Below are positions 25,254 through 32,206 of a stretch of DNA of 64,000 bases, piece by piece. The first letter of the stretch is position 1; each line of letters begins with the position of its first letter. Below the pieces are notes generated by a model. That model saw only the letters and a list, made by a program, of their open reading frames with translations. It searched no databases and was not told the DNA's origin. The stretch is from the NCBI RefSeq assembly GCF_008327685.1, contig NZ_BDDE01000012.1, forward strand, positions 496,001 through 560,000. Direction: 5' to 3'. The position numbers and the translations under genes are program-made. The DNA comes from Actinomadura sp. K4S16 (GTDB lineage: Bacteria > Actinomycetota > Actinomycetes > Streptosporangiales > Streptosporangiaceae).

Positions 25254-25304
25254 CACTTCGCTACAGTGAACCGAGTCGGATTCTGCTCATGCCGCCCGGC
25301 AGGT

Positions 25305-25361
25305 GCGGACGGGTGAGCCGCGGACACGTAAGCGGACACGTAACAGGGTGCGGACAGGTAA
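25305..25361. repeat. Four copies of a 12-bp GCGGACRSGTRA element
   Basis: Copies start at 25305, 25320, 25332 and 25350; the middle two are identical and directly adjacent (GCGGACACGTAA). The array ends at the ribosome-binding site of the SDR gene, so it lies in the promoter or leader. Confidence 0.8.
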
Positions 25362-25373
25362 GGGAGCATGCGG

Positions 25374-26141
25374 ATGCGGACTGGACTCGAAGGGAAGACC
25401 GCGCTGGTCACCGGGGCGTCCCGGGGGATCGGGAAGGCGATCGCCACCGCGCTCGCCGCCGAGGGCGCGAACGTCGTCCTCTCCTCCCGCAAGCAGGAGG
25501 CGCTGGACGAGGTCGCGAAGGAGATCCGCGCGGCCCACCCCGGCGTGGGCGTCCTCCCCAAGGCCGCGCACGTGGGCGACGCCGAGCAGGCCGCCGCATG
25601 CGTCGACGCGGCCGTCGCCGAGTTCGGCGCCCTCGACATCCTCGTCAACAACGCCGGCACGAACCCCTACTTCGGCCCGATGGCCGACATCGAGCCCGCC
25701 GCCGCGGCCAAGACCGTCCAGGTCAACCAGTTCGCGATCGTGCAGTGGACGCAGCTCGCCCTGCGCGCCTCGCTCGCCGAGCGCGGCGGCGCCATCATCA
25801 ACATCGCGTCGGTCGGCGGCATGGTCACCGAGCACGGCATCGGCTACTACAACGCCACCAAGGCCGCCGTGATCCACCTCAGCCGGCAGTTCGCGATGGA
25901 GCTGGCCCCGAAGGTCCGCGTGAACTGCATCGCGCCCGGCCTGGTCAAGACGCACCTCGCCCGCGCCCTGTGGGAGAACAACGAGGCCGAGATCAGCAAG
26001 TACATGCCGCTCGGCCGCATCGGCGAGCCCGAGGACATCGCGAACGCGGCCGTGTTCCTCGCGGGCGACGCCTCGTCCTGGATGACCGGGCAGACGCTCG
26101 TCGTGGACGGCGGTGCCACCATCCGGCCCTCGATCGCCTGA
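25374..26141 (+). CDS. Short-chain dehydrogenase/reductase
   Basis: 255 residues from ATG 25374, chosen because GGGAG is seven bases upstream; the ATG at 25368 is only one base from it. Classical SDR: cofactor loop TGASRGIG (about 16-23), NNAG (about 94), and the catalytic Ser-Tyr-Lys with IASVGG, YYNATKAA. ASSRK after the second strand suggests NADP or NAD ambiguity. C-terminal SWMTGQTLVVDGG is typical of FabG-like members. It starts a unit with the LLM oxidoreductase 84 bp downstream and is divergent from the DUF35-thiolase pair, in keeping with a beta-oxidation type step on a hydroxyacyl or hydroxysteroid substrate. Confidence 0.9.
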   Translation: MRTGLEGKTALVTGASRGIGKAIATALAAEGANVVLSSRKQEALDEVAKEIRAAHPGVGVLPKAAHVGDAEQAAACVDAAVAEFGALDILVNNAGTNPYFGPMADIEPAAAAKTVQVNQFAIVQWTQLALRASLAERGGAIINIASVGGMVTEHGIGYYNATKAAVIHLSRQFAMELAPKVRVNCIAPGLVKTHLARALWENNEAEISKYMPLGRIGEPEDIANAAVFLAGDASSWMTGQTLVVDGGATIRPSIA

Positions 26142-26225
26142 TCCGCCCTCGCCCGGTAACGACACCCGGAAAGACGCCCAGGCACCACCCGTCCAGGAAC
26201 ACCGCCCAGGAAAAGGGATACGCGC

Positions 26226-27185
26226 ATGTCACGCTGGGGACTGACCATTCCGCTGACCGGCCTCCCGCTGGCCGAGCACCGTGAGATCGTTTCGGGGCTG
26301 TCCGAGCTCGGCTACACCGACGCCTGGTCGGCCGAGACGAACGGCGCCGACGCGTTCACCCCGCTGGCGCTCGCCTCGCAGTGGGATCCCGGGCTGCGCC
26401 TCGGGCCGGCGATCGTCCCGGTCTACACGCGGGGCCCCGCCCTGCTGGCGCAGCAGGCCGCCACTCTCGCCGACCTCGCGCCCGGACGGTTCGTGCTCGG
26501 CATCGGCACCTCGTCCGACACGATCGTGGAGCGCTGGAACGGCATCCCGTTCGACGAGCCCTACAAGCGCACCCGCGACACGCTGCGCTTCCTCCGCAAG
26601 GCGCTCGCGGGGGAGAAGGTGAAGGAGGAGTACGAGACCTTCGCCGTGAAGGGCTTCAAGCTGGAGAGCGCGCCCGCGGCGCCGCCGCCGATCGTCCTCG
26701 CGGCGCTGCGTCCCGGCATGCTGCGGCTCGCCGCCCGCGAGGCCGACGGCGCGATCACCAACTGGCTCGCGCCGAAGGACGTCCGGACGGTCCGCGGCGC
26801 GCTCGGCGACGAGCCCGAGCTGATCGCGCGGCTGTTCGTCTGCCCGACCGCCGACGCCGAGGAGGCCCGCGCGATCGGCCGCTGGATGATCGCCGCCTAC
26901 ATGACGGTCCCCGTCTACCGGGCGTTCCACGAGTGGCTCGGCCGCGGCGAGGCGCTTCGCCCCATGAACGAGGCGTGGGCGGCCGGCGACCGCAAGAAGG
27001 CGCTGGAGGTCATCCCGGACGAGGTGGTGGACGACCTGATCGTGCACGGCTCCCCGGAGGCGTGCCGCGCCCGCGTCCGCGAGTACGTCGACAACGGCCT
27101 CACCACGCCGGTGCTGGCCGTCGTCCCTGGCGGGGGCCTCTCCCAGGCGGAGGCGGTGCGGGCGCTCGCCCCGAGTGCGGACTGA
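26226..27185 (+). CDS. LLM-class (F420-dependent-type) oxidoreductase
   Basis: 319 residues of the luciferase-like TIM-barrel superfamily. Visible marks: SELGYTDAWSAETNGADAF near the N terminus, APGRFVLGIGTSSDTIVERWNG (about 85-105), the segment PPPIVLAALRPGMLRLAAREADGAI and the C-terminal GLTTPVLAVVPGG. LGIGTSS-type loops hold the F420 or FMN phosphate. GGGA precedes ATG 26226 by eight bases. Operonic with the SDR. F420-dependent members of this type occur beside ltp genes in M. tuberculosis (Rv3520c), so a role in sterol or lipid catabolism is plausible; substrate unknown. Confidence 0.85.
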   Translation: MSRWGLTIPLTGLPLAEHREIVSGLSELGYTDAWSAETNGADAFTPLALASQWDPGLRLGPAIVPVYTRGPALLAQQAATLADLAPGRFVLGIGTSSDTIVERWNGIPFDEPYKRTRDTLRFLRKALAGEKVKEEYETFAVKGFKLESAPAAPPPIVLAALRPGMLRLAAREADGAITNWLAPKDVRTVRGALGDEPELIARLFVCPTADAEEARAIGRWMIAAYMTVPVYRAFHEWLGRGEALRPMNEAWAAGDRKKALEVIPDEVVDDLIVHGSPEACRARVREYVDNGLTTPVLAVVPGGGLSQAEAVRALAPSAD

Positions 27186-27274
27186 GATCACGCGATCACG
27201 TCCCGATGTTTACGGCCATGGGGATCGGGGAGGGTGGGGCAAATCCTGCATGAAAACGACGTGAGGAGCTGATC

Positions 27275-27574
27275 GTGCTCACGCTGACCAGCGGTGCCGT
27301 CCAGGTCATCCGTACGGTGACCGCCAATCCGGAGCTTCCGCCCGAGACCGGTATCCGCATCGAGTCCGGGCTCGACGGCTCGGACGCGCTGCGGCTCTCG
27401 GTGGCCCCGGCCCCCGAAGCCGGCGACCAGGTCGTGGAGGAGGAGGGCGCCAAGGTGTACCTGGAACCCACGGTCGCCGAGATGCTCGACGACAAGACCC
27501 TCGACGCCCAGGTCGACCCGCAGGGCGACGTGGCCTTCACCATCGCCGAGGGGTCCGAGGGAACCCCGACCTGA
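27275..27574 (+). CDS. HesB/IscA-fold protein without cysteines
   Basis: 99 residues from GTG 27275, with AGGAG six bases upstream. The pattern LTLTSGAVQVIRTV, GIRIESG, RLSVAPAPEAGDQVVEEEGAKVYLEP and LDDKTLDAQVD matches the HesB/IscA-like fold used for Fe-S assembly. All three cluster-binding Cys of true A-type carriers are missing, so it should not hold an Fe-S cluster in the usual way. Such Cys-less members are common in actinomycetes and sometimes named adhesin. Single gene, closed by a strong hairpin. Function unknown. Confidence 0.78.
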   Translation: MLTLTSGAVQVIRTVTANPELPPETGIRIESGLDGSDALRLSVAPAPEAGDQVVEEEGAKVYLEPTVAEMLDDKTLDAQVDPQGDVAFTIAEGSEGTPT

Positions 27575-27581
27575 CGCAGCC

Positions 27582-27615
27582 GGGACCGGGGCGCGCCTCC
27601 GGCCGCCCCGGTCCC
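27582..27615. terminator. 12-bp hairpin after the HesB-like gene
   Basis: GGGACCGGGGCG (27582-27593) and CGCCCCGGTCCC (27604-27615) form a perfect stem with a 10-base loop, eight bases past the stop. It may also serve the convergent small minus-strand gene. Confidence 0.8.
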
Positions 27616-27694
27616 GCGCGCCGGCCCGTTCCGGGATCGACGCCGTCTCATGCGGCGCCGTCCGGTGCGGCGGCGTTCGGGCGGCGCCGTCCGG

Positions 27695-27910
27695 TCAGCG
27701 CATGGCTGAGACGACGGCGACCACGGCGAATACGAATGCGGCCGCGGTGAGGACCGCGAAGGCCGCGATCACCGCGCAGGCCAAGCCGCGCGGCTGATCG
27801 TGCCAGGCCCGGTCGCGCCAGGTCGAGAAGCGGTCGCGTGCCTGCCGATCCGGTCTTCGCCGGATCGGGCGTCCCGCGTCCGGGGGGTCGGGCGAAGGCG
27901 GGGTCGTCAC
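27695..27910 (-). CDS. Small single-pass membrane protein, hypothetical
   Basis: 71 residues from GTG 27910: a Pro/Arg-rich N terminus (MTTPPSPDPPDAGRP, RRRPDRQARDRF) followed by one hydrophobic segment (about 42-70, LACAVIAAFAVLTAAAFVF). The positive-inside rule puts the N terminus in the cytosol. I do not recognise it. The frame has normal GC-rich third positions. Lies downstream of the lipocalin-like gene on the same strand. Confidence 0.5.
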   Translation of the reverse strand: MTTPPSPDPPDAGRPIRRRPDRQARDRFSTWRDRAWHDQPRGLACAVIAAFAVLTAAAFVFAVVAVVSAMR

Positions 27911-28024
27911 GAGCGCCAGTGTTGCAGATAGACCGCTCCACTCGCCGCGCGCGGGCGCCGTGCGGTTCCCGGCCCTCGCTCGGCCCGGAGCGGCCGCCCG
28001 ACTTCGCTCCGCCGAACGCGCCGC

Positions 28025-29131
28025 TCAGTCGCCGAACGACGGGTGCGGGCCCAGGGCCCAGTACTCGAAGAGGCCGTAGCCGGTGGCGGCGTCGGCGGGC
28101 TGCGCGCCGTCCAGGTACTCGTACCGGCCGACCGCGTCGACCATGCCCCACATGCGGGCCGCGTCGTCCGGTTCGCGGGTGTCGTAGGCGACGCCCTGCA
28201 CCTTCAGGTCGGGCCCCTGGTACATGCCGTGCTTCCAGTCGGGCTCCAGCCCGTAGCCGGTGCCGACCATCATGTGGACGGGCAGGATCGGCGTCGCCCT
28301 CACCGCGAAGGGCTTCCCGCCGGGCGGCGCGAACCGGATCGTGGCCGTGACCACTTCGCGGGTGCCCTCCGCGTACTCCGGGAGGTATTCGGGACGGCCC
28401 AGGTACTCGGGCTCGCGGTCGCCGTCGGGCCACACGCGGGTGGCCTCCTCCAGCAGGCGGCGCCCCTTCTCGTCCTCCTGCACGATGCAGAGGATCGAGT
28501 GGTCCTCGAACTGCATCGGCGCGTACAGCCAGTAGAACGTCCCCGCGTTCTTGGCCTGGATGCCGGGCGGCTCCGACTCGCCCACCGGGCGGATGCCCCA
28601 GGAGCGGTCGCGCGAGCCCCACCAGTGGTCGGGCGTGACCTCGATGGTCTCGCCGTCCACCTTGATGGCGCCCGTCCAACGGCCGGTCTGCGCGAGGCGG
28701 CGGGAATCGAAGATGACACGCTCCTGCCAGCGCAGGTAGTGCGGCGGCTCCAGCGTGGCGGGGATCGCGCCCTCCCACGTGAGGTCGAACGAGAGGCCGT
28801 GCCCGGTCTCCTCCAGGACAACCCTGAGCCGCTTCAGCCCCTCGACGACCTCGACCCGGAACGGCCCGACCGTGGTGTCCATCCGGTCGTTCCCGAGTTC
28901 GCGGGACGCTCGGACGACCTTGTGCGCCGGCCCGCGCCGGACGACCGCGAACGCGTCCATCACGCCGAGGTTCGGGTACTGCCCGATCCCGATGATCAGC
29001 ATCAGCTCGTCCGAGCACGGGTGGACGTTGAAGTAGTACCGGTCGTAGAAGTTGCGGTCGGAGGTCGTGACGTGCCGCATCACCTCCGGCGCCTGGTGGA
29101 TCGGGTAGTCGTCGAGCGGCGAGAGCGTCAC
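28025..29131 (-). CDS. CrtC/AttH-like lipocalin-type protein
   Basis: 368 residues from GTG 29131, overlapping the stop of the phosphotransferase gene by four bases (GTGA). Beta-rich throughout; the motif WWGSRDRSWGIRPVG (about 167-181) is the signature of the hydroxyneurosporene-synthase/AttH-like group, in which two calycin barrels bind large hydrophobic substrates. No signal peptide is seen. Co-translation with an APH-like kinase and control by a KstR-type box suggest a role with lipid or sterol-derived molecules, perhaps hydration, isomerisation or binding. Function inferred from fold only. Confidence 0.65.
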   Translation of the reverse strand: MTLSPLDDYPIHQAPEVMRHVTTSDRNFYDRYYFNVHPCSDELMLIIGIGQYPNLGVMDAFAVVRRGPAHKVVRASRELGNDRMDTTVGPFRVEVVEGLKRLRVVLEETGHGLSFDLTWEGAIPATLEPPHYLRWQERVIFDSRRLAQTGRWTGAIKVDGETIEVTPDHWWGSRDRSWGIRPVGESEPPGIQAKNAGTFYWLYAPMQFEDHSILCIVQEDEKGRRLLEEATRVWPDGDREPEYLGRPEYLPEYAEGTREVVTATIRFAPPGGKPFAVRATPILPVHMMVGTGYGLEPDWKHGMYQGPDLKVQGVAYDTREPDDAARMWGMVDAVGRYEYLDGAQPADAATGYGLFEYWALGPHPSFGD

Positions 29132-30192
29132 CGGTCCCCTCCCAGGATGCGGGCCAGCAGCTGCGTGCAGTTGTTGTTGTAGGGGAAGTCGGCCGACTCC
29201 TCGATCCAGCCGAAGTCGATCATCGCCTGCCCGATCCGCGCCATGATCACCGAGAACTTGAAGCCGGACAGGATCTCGTAGTACGCCATGTGCCGCATGG
29301 GGCGTCCGAGCAGTTCCTCGTACCGGGCGACGGTCTCGGCGTAGGACGGGAAGCCCTCCAGCCGCTCCGCGCCGACGCCCTCGGAGTGGTGCCGGTCCAG
29401 GAACATGAACCAGGCGAGGTCCTCCTCGGGGGCGCCGAGCACGGCGCCCTCCCAGTCCAGCACCGCCGCCGGCGCGCCCTCCTGGAAGATCACGTTGCCG
29501 ATGCGGGCGTCGCCCCACAGCGCGACGGGGGCGTCCGGCTCGTCGGGGCGGTTCGCCTTCAGCCACGCCAGGGCCTTCAGCGCCGTCTCCTGCGGCCCCT
29601 GGTAGGCCCAGCCCAGGTAGTGCTCGTAGTAGTTGAGGCGCTGGTCGAGGCCGGGCGCGCCCCAGTCCGGCTGGTCGAGGAAGCCGAGGCCCAGCTCCCC
29701 GACGTCCAGCCGGTGCAGCCGCGCCATGACCTCCAGGGTGGACCACCACATCGCGGCCCGCTCGTCCGGCGGGACCTCGGTCACCCACCCGTCCATGTGG
29801 TACGGCGGCATGTCGGTCGGGACGCGGCCGTCGACGCGGCCCATCACGAAGAACGGGGCGCCGAGCACGTCCGGGGACGGCTCGTACCACCGGATAGGCG
29901 GCACCGGGATGGAGGTCCGCTCGTCCAGGATCCGCATCAGCCGGTACTGCTCCTCGAACCGCGGCTCGGGGAAGATCTGGTACTTCTCCGGGGCGACCCG
30001 CGCGACGAACGGCTCGCGTCTCGGCGCGCCGCCGCCGTCCCACTCGGCCTCGAAGAGCAGGGTCTCGTTGGAGAACCCGCTGGTCTGGGGCGTGTCCACG
30101 TGCGGGATGCGGACGCCGGGCAGATGGCCGTCCAACCACCGGGCGAGGGTCCGCCGGGTGAGCTCGGGATCGCGCTGGTCGGGAACGGGCAT
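29128..30192 (-). CDS. Aminoglycoside-phosphotransferase-fold protein
   Basis: 354 residues from ATG 30192, with AAGGAGG eight bases upstream. The APH/choline-kinase fold is visible: SGFSNETLLFEAEW as glycine loop, PFVARV with the ATP lysine replaced by Arg, catalytic ALWGDARIGNVIF (about 245-257; Asp and Asn kept) and metal-binding AVLDWEGA. In actinobacteria this subfamily (FadE36-like phosphotransferases) belongs to lipid metabolism and not to antibiotic resistance. First gene of a two-gene operon with the CrtC-like gene, behind a perfect KstR-type operator. The substrate may be a hydroxylated lipid. Confidence 0.78.
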   Translation of the reverse strand: MPVPDQRDPELTRRTLARWLDGHLPGVRIPHVDTPQTSGFSNETLLFEAEWDGGGAPRREPFVARVAPEKYQIFPEPRFEEQYRLMRILDERTSIPVPPIRWYEPSPDVLGAPFFVMGRVDGRVPTDMPPYHMDGWVTEVPPDERAAMWWSTLEVMARLHRLDVGELGLGFLDQPDWGAPGLDQRLNYYEHYLGWAYQGPQETALKALAWLKANRPDEPDAPVALWGDARIGNVIFQEGAPAAVLDWEGAVLGAPEEDLAWFMFLDRHHSEGVGAERLEGFPSYAETVARYEELLGRPMRHMAYYEILSGFKFSVIMARIGQAMIDFGWIEESADFPYNNNCTQLLARILGGDR

Positions 30193-30248
30193 CGCACCGC
30201 CTCCTTGCCGTGCCTGCCGGCCGGGGCCGCGCCCGGACCGCGCAAAAC

Positions 30249-30262
30249 TGAAACGTGTTCTA
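30249..30262. promoter_or_regulatory. KstR-type operator
   Basis: TGAAACGTGTTCTA matches the mycobacterial KstR consensus TnnAACnnGTTnnA at every defined base. It lies 57 bp before the phosphotransferase start and 58 bp before the divergent metallo-beta-lactamase gene, so it could control both. Confidence 0.72.
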
Positions 30263-30319
30263 TCAACGGTCCGGGGGGTGGTCAATGGGCCGGGAGAACG
30301 GCCGTGAAAAAATCGGCGG

Positions 30320-30970
30320 ATGCGTCTCACCAAGCTCGGACACGCGTGCGTGCAGCTCACCGAGGACGACCGCACGATCCTCATCGACCCCGGCTCGTTC
30401 AGCGAGGCCGGGGACGCGCTGGCCGCCGCCGACGCCGTCCTCATCACCCACGAGCACTTCGACCACTTCGACGCCGACGCGCTGCGCGCCGCGATGGCCG
30501 CCCGCCCCGAGCTGGAGGTGTGGACGTCCCGCGTGGTGGCCGAGAACCTCGCCGACCTCGGCGGGCGCGTCCACCAGGTCGGCCACGGCGACGCCGTCAC
30601 GATCGCCGGATTCGACGTGCACGTCTACGGCGAGGACCACGAGCTCATGCACCCCGACCTGCCGCCCATCCCGAACGTCGGGTTCCTCGTGGACGGCGAG
30701 GTCTTCCATCCGGGCGACGCGCTGACCGTCCCGTCCGAGCCCGTCCCGACGCTGTGCCTGCCCGGCAACGCGCCGTGGATGCGCGCGCTCGACCTGTACG
30801 AGTACACGCGGGCCGTCCGCCCGGGGCGCGCCTTCGCCATCCACGACGGGCTCCTCAACGACATCGGCCTGACGGTCATGGAACGCGTCCTCACCAGCGC
30901 CGGCGACGAGCTCGGCAAGGAGTTCCGCCGCCTCGCCCCGGGCACCACCGTGGATCTGGCCGCCAAGTGA
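30320..30970 (+). CDS. Metallo-beta-lactamase-fold hydrolase (UlaG-like)
   Basis: 216 residues. N-terminal MRLTKLGHACVQL and LIDPG are typical of the UlaG-like branch; THEHFDHFD (about 43-51) supplies the HxHxDH metal site; further ligands lie in FLVDGEVFHPGD and AIHDGLL. Cytosolic, probably a Zn- or Mn-dependent hydrolase of a lactone or phosphoester. GGCGG before ATG 30320 is weak. Its stop overlaps the HAD gene start by four bases (GTGA), so the two enzymes are likely made together. Placed divergently from the KstR-box operon. Confidence 0.85.
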   Translation: MRLTKLGHACVQLTEDDRTILIDPGSFSEAGDALAAADAVLITHEHFDHFDADALRAAMAARPELEVWTSRVVAENLADLGGRVHQVGHGDAVTIAGFDVHVYGEDHELMHPDLPPIPNVGFLVDGEVFHPGDALTVPSEPVPTLCLPGNAPWMRALDLYEYTRAVRPGRAFAIHDGLLNDIGLTVMERVLTSAGDELGKEFRRLAPGTTVDLAAK

Positions 30971-31773
30971 ACGCTTCCCCCCACCTCCCCCCGGCCACCC
31001 CTCCGTCCACCGGCGGTTTCGAGCGCGGAGCGGACGTCCTGCCGCAGGCGGAGGAGCCGCCGGGCGACGGCGAGCGCATCCCCGCGCCCCGCTCCATCCA
31101 GGCCGTGTTCTTCGACATCGGCGAGACCCTCATCAACGAGGGCGAGATCTACGGGCGCTGGGCCGACTGGCTCGGCGTGCCCAGGCACACCTTCCTCACC
31201 AAGCTCGGCGCGCTGCTCGCGACCGGCGGCGACCACATGGACCTGTTCGAGTACTTCCGCCCCGGGTTCGACCTGGGGGAGGAGCAGCGGCGCCGGGACG
31301 AGGCGGGCGTCCCGAACGGCTTCGGTCCGGACGACCTGTACCCGGACGCGCGGGCTTGCCTGTCCGCCCTCCGCGACCAGGGGCTTTTCGTCGGGATCGC
31401 GGGCAACCAGCCGGTCCAGGCGGCCGAGCAGATGGCGGAGCTGGGCCTGGACGCGGACGTGGTCGGCATCTCGGACGTGTGGGGCGTCAGCAAGCCGTCC
31501 CAGGAGTTCTTCGAGCGCTGCGCCCAGCTCGCGGACGCGCTGCCCGACCGCGTCCTGTACGTGGGGGACCGCATCGACAACGACGTCCGTCCGGCCCTTG
31601 AGTTCGGGATGCGGGCGGCGTTCCTGCGGCGCGGCCCTTGGGGGCACATCCAGAAGGACGAGGAAGCGCTTCGCGAATGCCTGTTCGTGCTGGACGACCT
31701 GGCCGGCCTGCCGAGCCTCGTCGCCGAGCACAACGCCGGCCGCCGGCCCCTAGGGGACGTCCCGTACTCCTGA
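30967..31773 (+). CDS. HAD-superfamily hydrolase
   Basis: 268 residues from GTG 30967. After a Pro-rich N-terminal tail (1-40) the HAD core starts: motif I FFDIGETLINEG (Asp nucleophile, second acid replaced by Gly), a helical cap, motif II in GIAGNQP, Lys in WGVSKPSQEFFERC and motif III in YVGDRIDNDV. Length and cap are those of the HAD-IA phosphatases or haloacid-dehalogenase-like group. Translation is coupled to the metallo-beta-lactamase gene. Substrate unknown. Confidence 0.85.
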   Translation: MNASPHLPPATPPSTGGFERGADVLPQAEEPPGDGERIPAPRSIQAVFFDIGETLINEGEIYGRWADWLGVPRHTFLTKLGALLATGGDHMDLFEYFRPGFDLGEEQRRRDEAGVPNGFGPDDLYPDARACLSALRDQGLFVGIAGNQPVQAAEQMAELGLDADVVGISDVWGVSKPSQEFFERCAQLADALPDRVLYVGDRIDNDVRPALEFGMRAAFLRRGPWGHIQKDEEALRECLFVLDDLAGLPSLVAEHNAGRRPLGDVPYS

Positions 31774-31913
31774 GGTAGCAGCCCGGAACAGGTCGAACGG
31801 GCGATGTGAGGCCGGTAGTCCGGTTCGTAGCGTGAGACACGTAAGAACGAGAACGCAGCCGCCGAAAAGCGCGGCCGCGTTCACAGCTCGACGAATCGGG
31901 GAGAGAAGAACCC

Positions 31914-32117
31914 ATGAACGGCCTCTATCGTCCGCGTCGCGACCGCGTCATCGCGGGTGTCTGCGCCGGTCTCGCGCGCCGGTTCGGCATGACCCCCTGG
32001 ACCGTCCGGATCCTGTTCCTGCTCTCGTGCCTGCTGCCCGGTCCCCAGTTCGTCGTCTACCTGGTCCTCTGGGTCATGATGCCGAACGAGGACCGCCACA
32101 TGGCGGGCGTCCGCTAG
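31914..32117 (+). CDS. PspC-domain membrane protein
   Basis: 67 residues consisting of one PspC domain: LYRPRRDRVIAGVCAGLARRFG and VRILFLLSCLL, then a C-terminal VVYLVLWVMMP. PspC proteins are small inner-membrane envelope-stress factors. GGAGAGAAG precedes the ATG at good spacing. Monocistronic in appearance, 140 bp after the HAD gene. Confidence 0.92.
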   Translation: MNGLYRPRRDRVIAGVCAGLARRFGMTPWTVRILFLLSCLLPGPQFVVYLVLWVMMPNEDRHMAGVR

Positions 32118-32206
32118 CTCAAGATCAACGATTCTGCTCGACCGGGGCCCGCCCGGAGGTGTTAGATCGGGGCACCACCATTCCCGTGGGAAGGGGAGGA
32201 GCCGCG

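Noticed and set aside
29128..30192. Aminoglycoside resistance gene
   Set aside because: Only the APH fold matches; context, KstR-type box and CrtC-like partner point to lipid metabolism.
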